A DNA stretch of 64,000 bases from Myotis daubentonii (Eukaryota; Chordata; Mammalia; Chiroptera; Vespertilionidae). Below the pieces are notes generated by a model. It was given only the letters and a program-made list of their open reading frames with translations, was not told where the DNA came from and did no database searches. The position numbers were made by a program, and so were the translations under genes. Positions 20,988-29,340 of this stretch are shown one piece after another. The first letter of the stretch is position 1; each line of letters opens with the position of its first letter. The stretch is taken from positions 37,351,796 through 37,415,795 of the forward strand of contig NC_081842.1 of assembly GCF_963259705.1 (NCBI RefSeq), given 5' to 3'.

Positions 20988-21917
20988 GTTTTTATAGCCT
21001 CCATTTACTATTTGAGGGGTTGGAGTGGATAGGTTGGATTCAATTTTCTCTCCATGGGGAGGGAGAAGACTCTCATGAAGTTAAAAAGCTGTAGACCAAA
21101 GATCATTCCTCTATTGTGCGGGGGGAAGATTTTTAATTCTCCCAAAGCTTAGAGGACCTCATTAGTGAATGGCCTATAAAGGAACCATGCATGCCCGCTC
21201 TGCTCCTTCCTCTCTGTCATGCGGGGTGTAAAGGAAGCAACCTGGTTATTGAAGTCTAATAATCTATTCTGATTTATAATTATTTGTGTAGTTGCCTTAT
21301 CTTTTCCACCTCCGGTGGGAGCCACCATATATTTTTTGTGTCTTTGTGAAAAGGATCCTGAAACACAAGGAGCCCTCCTGCTCAGATGACCTTAACCGTT
21401 AAGGTTAAGGGTTTAGCATCACAAAGATGGGTCTGGAAGTGAATTTGGGTATAGGAGTGAATTTCATGAAATTAAAACTGCTGACTTACCTGCTATAAGG
21501 GAAAAAACTTGGTGTTCTCACATTAGGGGCAGTCTAAGGCAGAGGGTTAAGAAGGAAAAAGGATCCTAGTGAGGTTGAGGATTATTTCTTGTAGTTTTAT
21601 TGGGTGGAGGAGAGGTGAAGGACTTCTAAGGAAAAGATGTCTGCTGTTCTCTTTGAAGTTCAAGGATGGTGCAAAGTAAACACCACCTCTGTGTCACTGC
21701 ACTCCCACATTCAGTAAAGCCAACCGAGTAACAAGAGCATTGAGAGAGTGGAATTTGCAGGGGGAGGGAGGTGGAAATTGAGTAGAGGTTGCATTTCATG
21801 TGTAGTTGCTGCTGCTGGAAATAGAGAAAGCGCTTGGGAAATGGCATGAATAAGCTTTTCTAGTTCTGCAGAACCAAGAGATCAGTGTCAGGGGTGAGCA
21901 TAAGCATACCACTTCAG
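20988..21917. other. Unassigned DNA
   Basis: Includes a small imperfect palindrome CCTTAACCGTTAAGG at 21390-21404. No gene or repeat recognised; 21906-21917 is the left target duplication of the following SINE. Confidence 0.5.
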
Positions 21918-22118
21918 CCTGGCTGGTGTGGCTCAGTGGTTGAGCATCGACCTATGAACTAGGAGGTCACGGTTCAATTCCCCATCAGGGCATATGCTCG
22001 GATTGTGGGCTCGATCCCCAGAGTGAGGCATGCAGGAGACAGCCGATCAATGATTTTCTCTCGTCATTGATGTTTCTCTCTTTCTCCCTCTTAAATCAAT
22101 AAAAATATATTAAAAAGA
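21918..22118 (+). mobile_element. Ves SINE with 12-bp TSD
   Basis: Complete sense copy (head GGTGTGGCTCAGTGGTTGAG, B-box GGTTCAATTCCCC, tail AATCAATAAAAATATATT). Flanks ATACCACTTCAG (21906-21917) and ATACAACTTCAG (22119-22130) match at 11 of 12 positions. Confidence 0.95.
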
Positions 22119-22130
22119 ATACAACTTCAG

Positions 22131-22335
22131 ATGTGACAGTACTCTTGTGAGACCTGAACAGCCTATCTGGATGACAATGGACAGGGAAACCTCAGTTGAA
22201 ACTGAGTTACATAAATTAATCAGAGTGTCTGGCTCAGACCTTGGGTGTTAGTCATAATAGCCTAGCTGCCATCACAAATGGCCCTCAAGTGTCACTGATT
22301 TAACACCATTTCTTGCTCACATAACAGTCTAAAAT
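22131..22335. other. Unassigned DNA
   Basis: Short spacer with no recognised feature. Confidence 0.5.
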
Positions 22336-22456
22336 GAATCTATAGCTTCAATATAAAAGCTCTTTTTAATTATAAAACCATTCATCAAGCTTCATTGATA
22401 TAACTCCTAGGCTCCAACTTAAATTCATGAACAAAGAGAGACCTTGGATTGGATTT
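22336..22456 (+). repeat. Diverged direct repeat, copy B
   Basis: Partner of 20850-20987, same orientation, about 1.5 kb away. The best-conserved blocks are TCTATAGCTTCAATA and ATAACTCCTAGGCTCCAACT. Confidence 0.6.
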
Positions 22457-22510
22457 CAGGGAGGGCGGTGGAAGAGAGAAATGATAAAGCAGAGCAGAAC
22501 ACCTGCTTTT

Positions 22511-22700
22511 TTTTTCTGAGCTCTATAAGCCTGAATTCTTAAATATTTTTATTAGTTGCCTTAGAAATTCCAATTTCATTAAACCGGAATTATAAATGTA
22601 AAAAGTACAATCGTCATTTCACAGCTGTTTTAATGTGAGTTTTCAGTGTATTTACACTGCCCTATAGAAATTAAGGCTCCATTTACTTGTAATTCAAGAG
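22511..22700 (-). pseudogene. Candidate 5'-truncated mRNA retrocopy A
   Basis: Lies between the first and second copies of the 13-bp target repeat. On the minus strand it has an AATAAA signal (plus-strand TTTATT at 22548-22553) about 32 bases before an A9 tail, which is slightly far but acceptable. The 190-bp insert has no open frame of note, so it would be a 3' UTR piece. The source transcript is not recognised. Confidence 0.5.
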
Positions 22701-22713
22701 AACACCTGCTTTT

Positions 22714-22880
22714 TGCCTTTTTTTTTTTTTGAGCACTTGTAGGAAGAGTTTATTGGGTGGTATTATTTGCATGTAGTCTCTTTTTGTAAAACTGTCCACA
22801 AATTATTACTACTATTGGCTTGAGAAAAAAATATTATAGCATCTAAAAGTTTGATGTTACCTCAGAAGCTCTTAATTCTA
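22714..22880 (-). pseudogene. Candidate 5'-truncated mRNA retrocopy B
   Basis: Lies between the second and third copies of the target repeat. On the minus strand AATAAA (plus-strand TTTATT at 22749-22754) precedes an A13 tail by 18 bases, a normal polyadenylation geometry. The tail is followed by GGCA and then more A. It is not homologous to retrocopy A. The source gene is unknown. Confidence 0.6.
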
Positions 22881-22893
22881 AACACCTGCTTTT

Positions 22894-23397
22894 AACTGTC
22901 ATGGTCTGAAAGTACCACCCATCACTCTGCTCACCACCCACCAGAGAGAGATTTTCACATTCCCCTCCTGGATGCCGGAGGCCTGGGTCATGCAGGCCAC
23001 AGTGCACTGAGGAGGGCGAGATCACAAGCAATGGGGACTAGCTAGCCAGCCTCTGCGTTTGCAGTAAATATTCGCTAGATCAAATGAACGACGTTTCTCC
23101 GGCCTCTGTTTACTAAAATGAATCATCCTAGGCTTTGCACTTGGAACTTGCTAAGACTGGATGTGGTCAAATAGCTCCCTGTTTACGGTTCCTGGAAGTC
23201 GTCTGTATATAACAAGAAACTCTTAAGGGCCATAAAGCAATGCGCTGAGGATGGTGAGAAGGTGGCAGATCTGACCTCTGTCCCCTAAGGTTGCATTTAT
23301 ACACCCTTGACTGTTGTGACTAGTAGTAGGTTTTTACCTCTCTGGGAACAGCATCTCCAGGTGTAACATGTTTTACCTACATGTTTACCTACTTATC
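22894..23397. other. Unassigned DNA
   Basis: No gene or named repeat recognised. Confidence 0.5.
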
Positions 23398-23632
23398 TAG
23401 CCTTGGTCCTCTGTCAGGCACTCTCCTAAGCAATTTGCTAATACGAGCTCATTGAATCCACATAGGCCAATGAGGCACACACTATTTTGCTCCATTTTAC
23501 AGTTGAGAAAACTGAGGCACAGAGAGGACAGAAAACTGCCTATGAGTAATAGCTCATAAGTGACAGGATAGAGATTCAAAACCAGAGAGTTGGCTGGAAA
23601 GTCTGAGCTCATAACCACCACACCATGCTACC
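23398..23632 (-). mobile_element. MIR SINE, antisense
   Basis: Antisense MIR order: CAGGCACTCTCCTAAGCAAT, AGCTCATTGAATCCACATAG, CCATTTTACAGTTGAGAAAA, CTGAGGCACAGAGAGGACAG and a degraded head. Confidence 0.9.
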
Positions 23633-23959
23633 ACTCCTCCTGCAAACCTCTCCCTCCCCTTCCCACACTGAGTCTGCACCCCAGAACATTATGTACATAA
23701 GTAGGGCTTTGCCCAAAATCCCCACAAGTTGCATTGCTCTTTCACATTGTGGCTGGTTGGTAGTTACAGGTGGGAATAGAGCCTGATAAGCATATATGTC
23801 AGGCTCAACAATCAAATTCCAGAAACCTTAATAAATTTCCCAGTCCACATTGTTTCATTAAATTAAACAACAGGGAGAATTTTGGACCCTAATAGCAGGT
23901 GAGTGGAGAAGGTAAGTGGGGGTGGCTTCTTTTCTGACCTTACAAATCATATCACATTC
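23633..23959. other. Unassigned DNA
   Basis: About 300 bases with nothing recognised. Confidence 0.5.
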
Positions 23960-24075
23960 ATTAATGTGTTCATTTTATTTGACCAATATTTATTAAGTCC
24001 CCCCATAAGCCATGAGGTACAATGGTGTGTAAAATAGACAAGGCCCTTGCTCTCATGAACCAAATACATAGAAAA

Positions 24076-24394
24076 TCTATAATAAAAGTGTAATATGCTA
24101 ATTAGATCAGACATCCAAACTACCTTCCAGATGTCATTCCAGACATCCTTCCCGATGAAGCCACGGCAGCAGGGGCTGAGGCAGAGGTGGTTAGGGGCTA
24201 TCGGGCAGGCAGGCAGAGTGGTTAGAGGCGATCAGGCAGGCAGATGAGTGGTTAGGGGCAATCAGGCAGGCAGGCAGGCAGGCGAGCAGTTAGGAGCCAG
24301 TGGTCCCAGATTACGAGAAGGTGCAGGCTGGGCTGTGGGACCCCCTCCTCACCCCCCCCAACCTGTGCATGGATTTCGTGCACCACGCCTCTAG
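24076..24394 (+). mobile_element. Nonautonomous Helitron, sense
   Basis: Begins TCTATAATAAAAGTGTAATA after host A (24075), and ends GCCTCTAG before host T (24395), with the 3' hairpin GTGCATGGATTTCGTGCAC. Carries a small minisatellite (24187-24297). One of only two plus-oriented Helitrons in the window. Confidence 0.95.
24187..24297. repeat. Minisatellite within a Helitron, 30-31 bp period
   Basis: Units start GTGGTTAG at 24187, 24218 and 24248 and continue (A/G)GGC(T/A/G)ATC(A/G)GGCAGGCAG; the last unit has extra GGCA copies. Length variation between individuals is likely. Confidence 0.85.
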
Positions 24395-24960
24395 TTAATT
24401 ATAACTGTTTAAGTTCTGTGAAAAAGTGTAATAATATAAATGCATAGAATGGGAAATGTGAATAAGTCTAAAGATTCGGGCAAGGCTTGGTTCCCTAAAA
24501 ATGTGACATATGAGTTGTAGTTAAGTAGGTTGAGGGAGGCATTGAGGAGGAGACTATATCAAGCAAAAGGAACAACCTGTGTGAAGGCTCATAGGGGGAA
24601 GGAAATGGTGCTTTGGAGGGAACTGAAGAAAAAAGCAAATGTGGTTGTCGTGCAGAGAGCATGGGAGAGGGAAGCATGAGGGTTAGAGAAGCAGGCAGAG
24701 GAACCTCAGGGACTGGCAAGCCACACTGCGGATTTCAGTGTTTATCCCAAGAGCAGTGAATATCCAGCGACTACCTTGAGCAGGGGAAGTGACATGACCA
24801 GATTTTCATGTTGGAAAGATCATTTTGGCAGACAGATTTGAGGGATTCATAGGGGAAGCAGGAGATCAATTAGGATGCTATTGCAATCATCCATAGATGC
24901 TTATGCTTACCTAGCTGATTGCCTCACCAGTGCATGACGTTGTCCTTGACAATACCACTG

Positions 24961-25739
24961 TACAAAACTCAAGATACAGTAAGACCTTTTCACACTGACT
25001 TAAATTTTGGTTGTTTTGGCATGGATTTCTTATCTCCCCTTAAGGTGAGGACATGTTTAGGATTCTAATAATAACTTGTAAGAAGATATTTTGCAGTTAT
25101 ATCTTTTATCCTCATTATAATTTAAGATTGATAATGTGGGAGCACTGGGTCTTATAGAGGTCATCTGGATAACCGGATAATAAAGAATTGAAAGGTTATA
25201 TGACTAGATCACTGAATATAATAAATATTTACGGCACCCATGAGTGAAAGTAAGAAAGCATATAAGAAATCAGAAATGGAACAACAGGCAATTCTGGAGT
25301 TCTTTCTTTGGTGAGAGGGGTAGTGTTTTTCAGGAGGGTCTGAGGTCTGGCAATTTAATCTGAAGTATTTTTTTTTAATTCATTCATGTAACAGTCTCAG
25401 AATATCATTCCAGGACTGGTACGAGGTGGCCCCTCAGAGTCAGGGAAACTTGTTCCTGCCTTAGTGATCCTTTGTCCCTATGGTTTTGACCTTAGTCATT
25501 TTTATGATGGCTTACTAGCCAGCAGGAAGATGAAATGGAGAAGTGAAGACCAAACCTGTTTCCTTTAAGGTCACAATCCATTGCACATGTTGTTTCTGCT
25601 CACACCCCATTAGCCAGAATGTAGCCGCACAGCCAAGAAGACTGGAAAATCTAGTTACTAGAGAAGTAGAGAACAAATATTGGGGACAGACAGCATTCAC
25701 ACCCACAGAGCTGTAGGTAAAAGGAAAGTACATTTCTAG
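24961..25739. other. Unassigned DNA
   Basis: No gene or repeat recognised. Confidence 0.5.
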
Positions 25740-26050
25740 GTCTTATTATCTATTAGGAATAAAATTCATTAAATAAACAAGTATACAAATATATAGTTAT
25801 ATGTATAGCTGTATAATACAGTTACTACTATAAGGAAATAATAGCAAGACTAAGAAAGACCTGAAGAAAGATGAGAATGAGCCAGGGGGAGGAGAGCATT
25901 CCCGGTGAGGCAATCGGGAAGGAACACGGTGATTCTAGTCTAGACTCAGAGACAATAGCCCAGAGGGAAGTGGGAGGGAAGAATTCTCAGCAGATCAGAA
26001 GTGGCTGGAGGGAAGAGAATGGCTACAGATGAGTAGAGAAGACGTTCACT
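25740..26050 (-). mobile_element. Ancient L2-like repeat, degraded
   Basis: Weak match to the same repeat style as 24395-24960: AAATAAACAAGTATACAAAT followed by AGGAGAGCATTCCCGGTGAG and TCAGAAGTGGCTGGAGGGAA. Low confidence. Confidence 0.4.
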
Positions 26051-26259
26051 GAAGTTTTTTCTGTTTTTGCTTTTGTTTTACTAAGGAAGTAAGTAATCTT
26101 TTTGCCTTTCAAAAAGATTATCCCAGCTAGCTGCAAAGTGAACTAAAGCTTGGGATGGGAGCAAGACCAGAAACAGAGAGACTAGACAGCATAAACCAAG
26201 TACTAGAGATGGAAATAAGTGGAAAGACTGGAGTATTTCTGGAAAAGTCTCAGGAGGAT

Positions 26260-27219
26260 GAATTTTCTGAGTTCTTGTATGTCTGAAAATATCTTTTTTC
26301 TACTCTCATAAATGAATGCTGGTTTGATTTAGTTCAAAATTTTAGACTACAAATGGCTTTTTTTCTTAGAATACCAAAGATGCTTCATTATCTCCTAACA
26401 ATCGGTGTTGCTAATGCAAAATCTGATTCTCATCAATCCTTGTTTCTTTGTAGATTGTTTTGTGTCCAAAAGATTTTAGAATTTTCTTGCTTTTCTGAGA
26501 TCCTGAAATTTCATCAGTATTTTAAGCGTTGTTTTTTCCACTTGTCCTCTTTCCTCTGCAGCCAGTGGTCCTTGTAGTGTGGAGCCCCTAGACTTTCTTT
26601 AGCTCTGGGAAATTGTGTTTGTCTTCTAGAAAATTCCCTATTCTTCCTCTCCATTTCTTCTTCATAGAGCTGTTGATAGCTGCTGAGACTTTTTAATTAT
26701 CCAAAACATCAACTATTCAATAATACCTGATATATAGCATTGTCCTTTTGGGCTGAGAGACATGTATTTTTGACCTTTTAGCTACTGATTTGATCATTGA
26801 GTCTTCCATATCTTTCCCACCTATTAAACTTTTAATTTCAGAGACACTTTTTTTTCAGATTTATCAGATAAAGGTTTTATTGTAAAAAAAAACCTTTATA
26901 TAGGTATAATGTACATACAACAAAATAGCCATATTTTAAGTAGTTGGATGGGTTGTAACAAATGTATACACTCATGTATATAGAAAATGTGCTGCTCTAA
27001 TTAGGACATTTTTATCATCTCCAAGTTTCCTTGGGCCTCAATATAGTCAATACTCCCCCCATTCTCCTCACACCAGGCGACTATTGATCTAACATCTATC
27101 ATTATAGATTAGTTTCACATGTTCTAGAATTGTATCTAAGTAGAACTATATACTATGTAGTCATTTATGTCTGGCTTTCTTGTTAACTGTAATGTCTTTG
27201 TGATTTAGCTATGTTGTTG
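26260..27219 (-). mobile_element. Old L1, 3' region, antisense
   Basis: From about 26870 the sequence is clearly an old L1 in antisense: AGGTATAATGTACATACAAC, AGTTTCACATGTTCTAGAAT, TCATTTATGTCTGGCTTTCT and TGTGATTTAGCTATGTTGTTG. The part before 26870 fits antisense L1 3' UTR less clearly. The element is interrupted at 27220 by an LTR and resumes at 28132. Confidence 0.75.
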
Positions 27220-28131
27220 TGTGGCCAGAGGGGTACACGAGTGGGGCCCCTCCACTGTTTTGTGGGGTTCTTGGAGTGTCACTGACATAAAAATTTTTAG
27301 AAGCCCTCATAGGAGGATGAGAGGTGGGAGAAGATTTTGTTGGCATAGAGTTACCTTCCTCGGCTTGCCATGTCCCATTTCCCCCAAACCAGTCCTGAAA
27401 GTGGGGCAGCTGGGAGTTCAGCAGAACCAGAAAGAGGGCCAGCGTCCAGTTTCCATTCCATGTGGTAGTCGGTGAAGTTTAGCATTCAAGCTAATTGAAG
27501 TCCATCAGACCATGTGCGGAGTCGCAGGAGGTTGTGCCCCTGCGACAGGAGTCCCAGGAGCCAGGCGCCCTGGAACCAAGAGAGAGCTAGAGGCTTCCTT
27601 ATCTAGAAGTTTATATATTTAGATTTCGAGTGCTTGCTGTGGCCACGCCCAACCTGGCCTGCTTTCAGGTGTAATTGATGGGCAATTAGCCTCCCATAGT
27701 CACTCAGACCTTACTGGGCATGCCTCTGAATTGCCTTTGCCTTTGTCTAGTCCAGCGGTTCTCAACCTGTGGGTCACGACCCCTTTGGGGGTCGAACGAC
27801 CCTTTCACAGGGGTCGCCTAAGACCATCGGAAAACACATATATAATTACATATTGTTTTTGTGATTAATCACTATGCTTTAATTATGTTCAATTTGTAAC
27901 AATGAAATTGGGGGGTCACCACAACATGAGGAACTGTATTAAAGGGTCTCGGCATTAGGAAGGTTGAGAACCACTGGTCTAGTCTCTTCCCCCATCAATT
28001 AGCAGGAATCGACTTGGAGAATGTTAAATGTAGCTTTTTGGAAAGCTGTGTAAATGGCGTGCCTATATCATTTGGTCTCCCTTTCCACCCCTTTCCTGTT
28101 AAATAATAACCATGTTACTACAACAGTATCA
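27220..28131. mobile_element. Solo LTR-like element with 4-bp TSD, carrying SPIN
   Basis: Starts TGTGGCCAGAGG and ends ACAGTATCA, i.e. TG...CA, and is flanked by GTTG at 27216-27219 and 28132-28135. Joining the flanks restores the surrounding L1 (TAGCTATGTTGTTGCATATA). TG...CA ends plus a 4-bp duplication point to an endogenous retrovirus LTR of class I (gammaretrovirus-like). Without the SPIN copy and its duplicate it is about 680 bp. A TATATATTTA motif is at about 27609. No AATAAA was found on either strand, so orientation is open. No viral genes are present. Confidence 0.75.
27753..27976 (+). mobile_element. SPIN (Space Invader) hAT MITE, exact 8-bp TSD
   Basis: Starts CAGCGGTTCTCAACCTGTGG and ends TTGAGAACCACTG, with the typical interior GGAAAACACATATATAATTA. 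The 8-bp duplication GTCTAGTC is exact at 27745-27752 and 27977-27984, and matches the hAT preference for a central TCTAGA-like site. SPIN elements are non-coding relatives of a hAT transposase gene and are known for horizontal transfer among tetrapods including bats. Length is 224 bp, the usual SPIN_NA size. Confidence 0.97.
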
Positions 28132-28169
28132 GTTGCATATAGCAGTAGTTTGTTCCTTCTTATTTCTGA

Positions 28170-28329
28170 CTAGAGGCCCCATAAACAAAATTCGTGCAAG
28201 GGCCTTGGCCCCCGCCCGCTGCTGTGGCCAGGGAGCCTCTGCCTGGGCCCCCTCCCACTGCGGCCGGAAGAAAGGACGTCCAGAAGGATGTCTGGTCTAT
28301 TTAGTGTATTACACTTTTATTATTATAGG
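28170..28329 (-). mobile_element. Short nonautonomous Helitron
   Basis: Plus strand: host A, CTAGAGGCCCCATAAACAAAATT-type 3' end, GC-rich 100 bases, then CACTTTTATTATTATAGG before host T. The terminal base on the 5' side is G instead of A on the plus strand, so the 5' end reads CC instead of TC. It is only 160 bp, with both termini but very little interior. Confidence 0.88.
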
Positions 28330-28596
28330 TTAGGATTCTATTACATGTCAATTTTGTTATTTTCAAAAACTGTTTTGGCAATTTTGGTCTTTGGCATTTT
28401 TTACATAAGGTTAGAATCAATTTATCAATTTATGCAAAAAAAAAATGTTCTGAGATTTTGAAAGAGATTGCTTTAAATCCATAAACAATTTTGAGGAGAA
28501 TTTACAGCAGAATGATCTTTAGTCTCACGAGCCATCAACATAGTATATCTTTCCATTTATTTGGGATTTCTCTAATCTCTCTTGGCAGAGTTTTAT

Positions 28597-28889
28597 TTTT
28601 TTTTATTTTTTTATTTATTTATTTTTTAATTATTTTTTTAATATTTTATTTTATTTTATTATTATTTTTTTAATGCTTAAAGTATTACAAAGAGTATTAC
28701 ATATGTCTCCTTTTTTTTCCCCTGCCCTTGACAATCCCCTGGCCTCCCCTACCCCCCAGTGTCTTATGTCCATTGGTTATGCTTATATGCATGCATACAA
28801 GTCCTTTGGTTGATCTCTTACCCACCCCCCTCCTGCCCTCCCACCGTCCCTGGCCTTCCTGCTGTAGTTTGACAGTCTGTTCGAGGCAG
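28597..28889 (-). mobile_element. Younger bat L1, 5'-truncated, exact 18-bp TSD
   Basis: A T/A-rich decayed tail complement (about 85 bases) is followed by antisense L1 3' UTR (AGAGTATTACATATGTCTCC, GCTTATATGCATGCATACAA, GTCCTTTGGTTGATCTCTTA). The duplication CTCTTGGCAGAGTTTTAT is exact at 28579-28596 and 28890-28907. It sits inside the older L1, whose reading is restored on removal. Confidence 0.95.
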
Positions 28890-29116
28890 CTCTTGGCAGA
28901 GTTTTATATTGTTTTCAGTACACAGCTTTGCATACATTTTGTTAATTATTTTATATGTTTCGATGCTATCTGAAATGGCATTTTCAATTATTCGTTGCCA
29001 GTACATATACATTCAAGTAAATTTTGCATATTGACCTTGTATTTTGTGATGCTAAATTAATTTATTGGTTAGGTCAGATCTAAAATAGGTCAGATCTAAA
29101 GTAGTCTTACTCTAAT

Positions 29117-29340
29117 CAGGGTTTCTCAATTGCAGGCCTATTGGCATTTGGAACCTGATGATTCTTTCTTTACTTTTGTAAGACTGTACTGTGCAGTATA
29201 GGATTATTAACAAAACCCCTGGCCCCTATCCATTTGTTGCAAATAGCAGCCCTCTCCCAGCAGTTGTGACAATAAAACTATTTTTCTATATTACTAAATG
29301 TCCCCTGGCAGGCAAAATCATCCCCATGTGAGAACCACTG
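29117..29340 (-). mobile_element. MER20 (hAT-Charlie MITE)
   Basis: Starts CAGGGTTTCTCAATTGCAGG and ends TGTGAGAACCACTG, with the MER20 interior TACTAAATGTCCCCTGGCAG in antisense. Full-length old eutherian MITE; the flanking 8-mers no longer match. Confidence 0.88.

Larger units (their letters stand above)
22498..22893. repeat. Thrice-repeated target site AACACCTGCTTTT
   Basis: The 13-mer AACACCTGCTTTT is exact at 22498-22510, 22701-22713 and 22881-22893. The last copy continues into AACTG, giving TTTT|AA, the preferred L1 endonuclease nick. T tracts follow the first two copies only. This is the pattern expected from two successive target-primed insertions at one site. Confidence 0.75.
23960..24960 (-). 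mobile_element. Ancient L2-like repeat, interrupted by a Helitron
   Basis: Left part (to 24075): TTGACCAATATTTATTAAGT then TTGCTCTCATGAACC, an antisense L2 3' end. Right part (from 24395): AGGAACAACCTGTGTGAAGG, GAGCAGGGGAAGTGACATGA and AAAGATCATTTTGGCAGACA, phrases that follow antisense L2-type tails in other mammalian loci. The right part's family name is uncertain. The Helitron at 24076-24394 is a later insertion. Confidence 0.55.
28132..29070 (-). mobile_element. Old L1 continued, antisense (3' UTR then ORF2 part)
   Basis: Resumes with GCAGTAGTTTGTTCCTTCTT. From about 28340 it carries the complement of L1 ORF2 sequence (ACTGTTTTGGCAATTTTGGT, CCATTTATTTGGGATTTCTC, ATATTGACCTTGTATTTTGT), with intermediate L1 sequence missing. 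No open frame survives. It is interrupted by a Helitron (28170-28329) and a younger L1 tail (28597-28889). Confidence 0.85.

Noticed and set aside
24187..24297. Regular repeats that could suggest a CRISPR array
   Set aside because: Units are directly adjacent without unique spacers and lie inside a Helitron in a mammalian genome.
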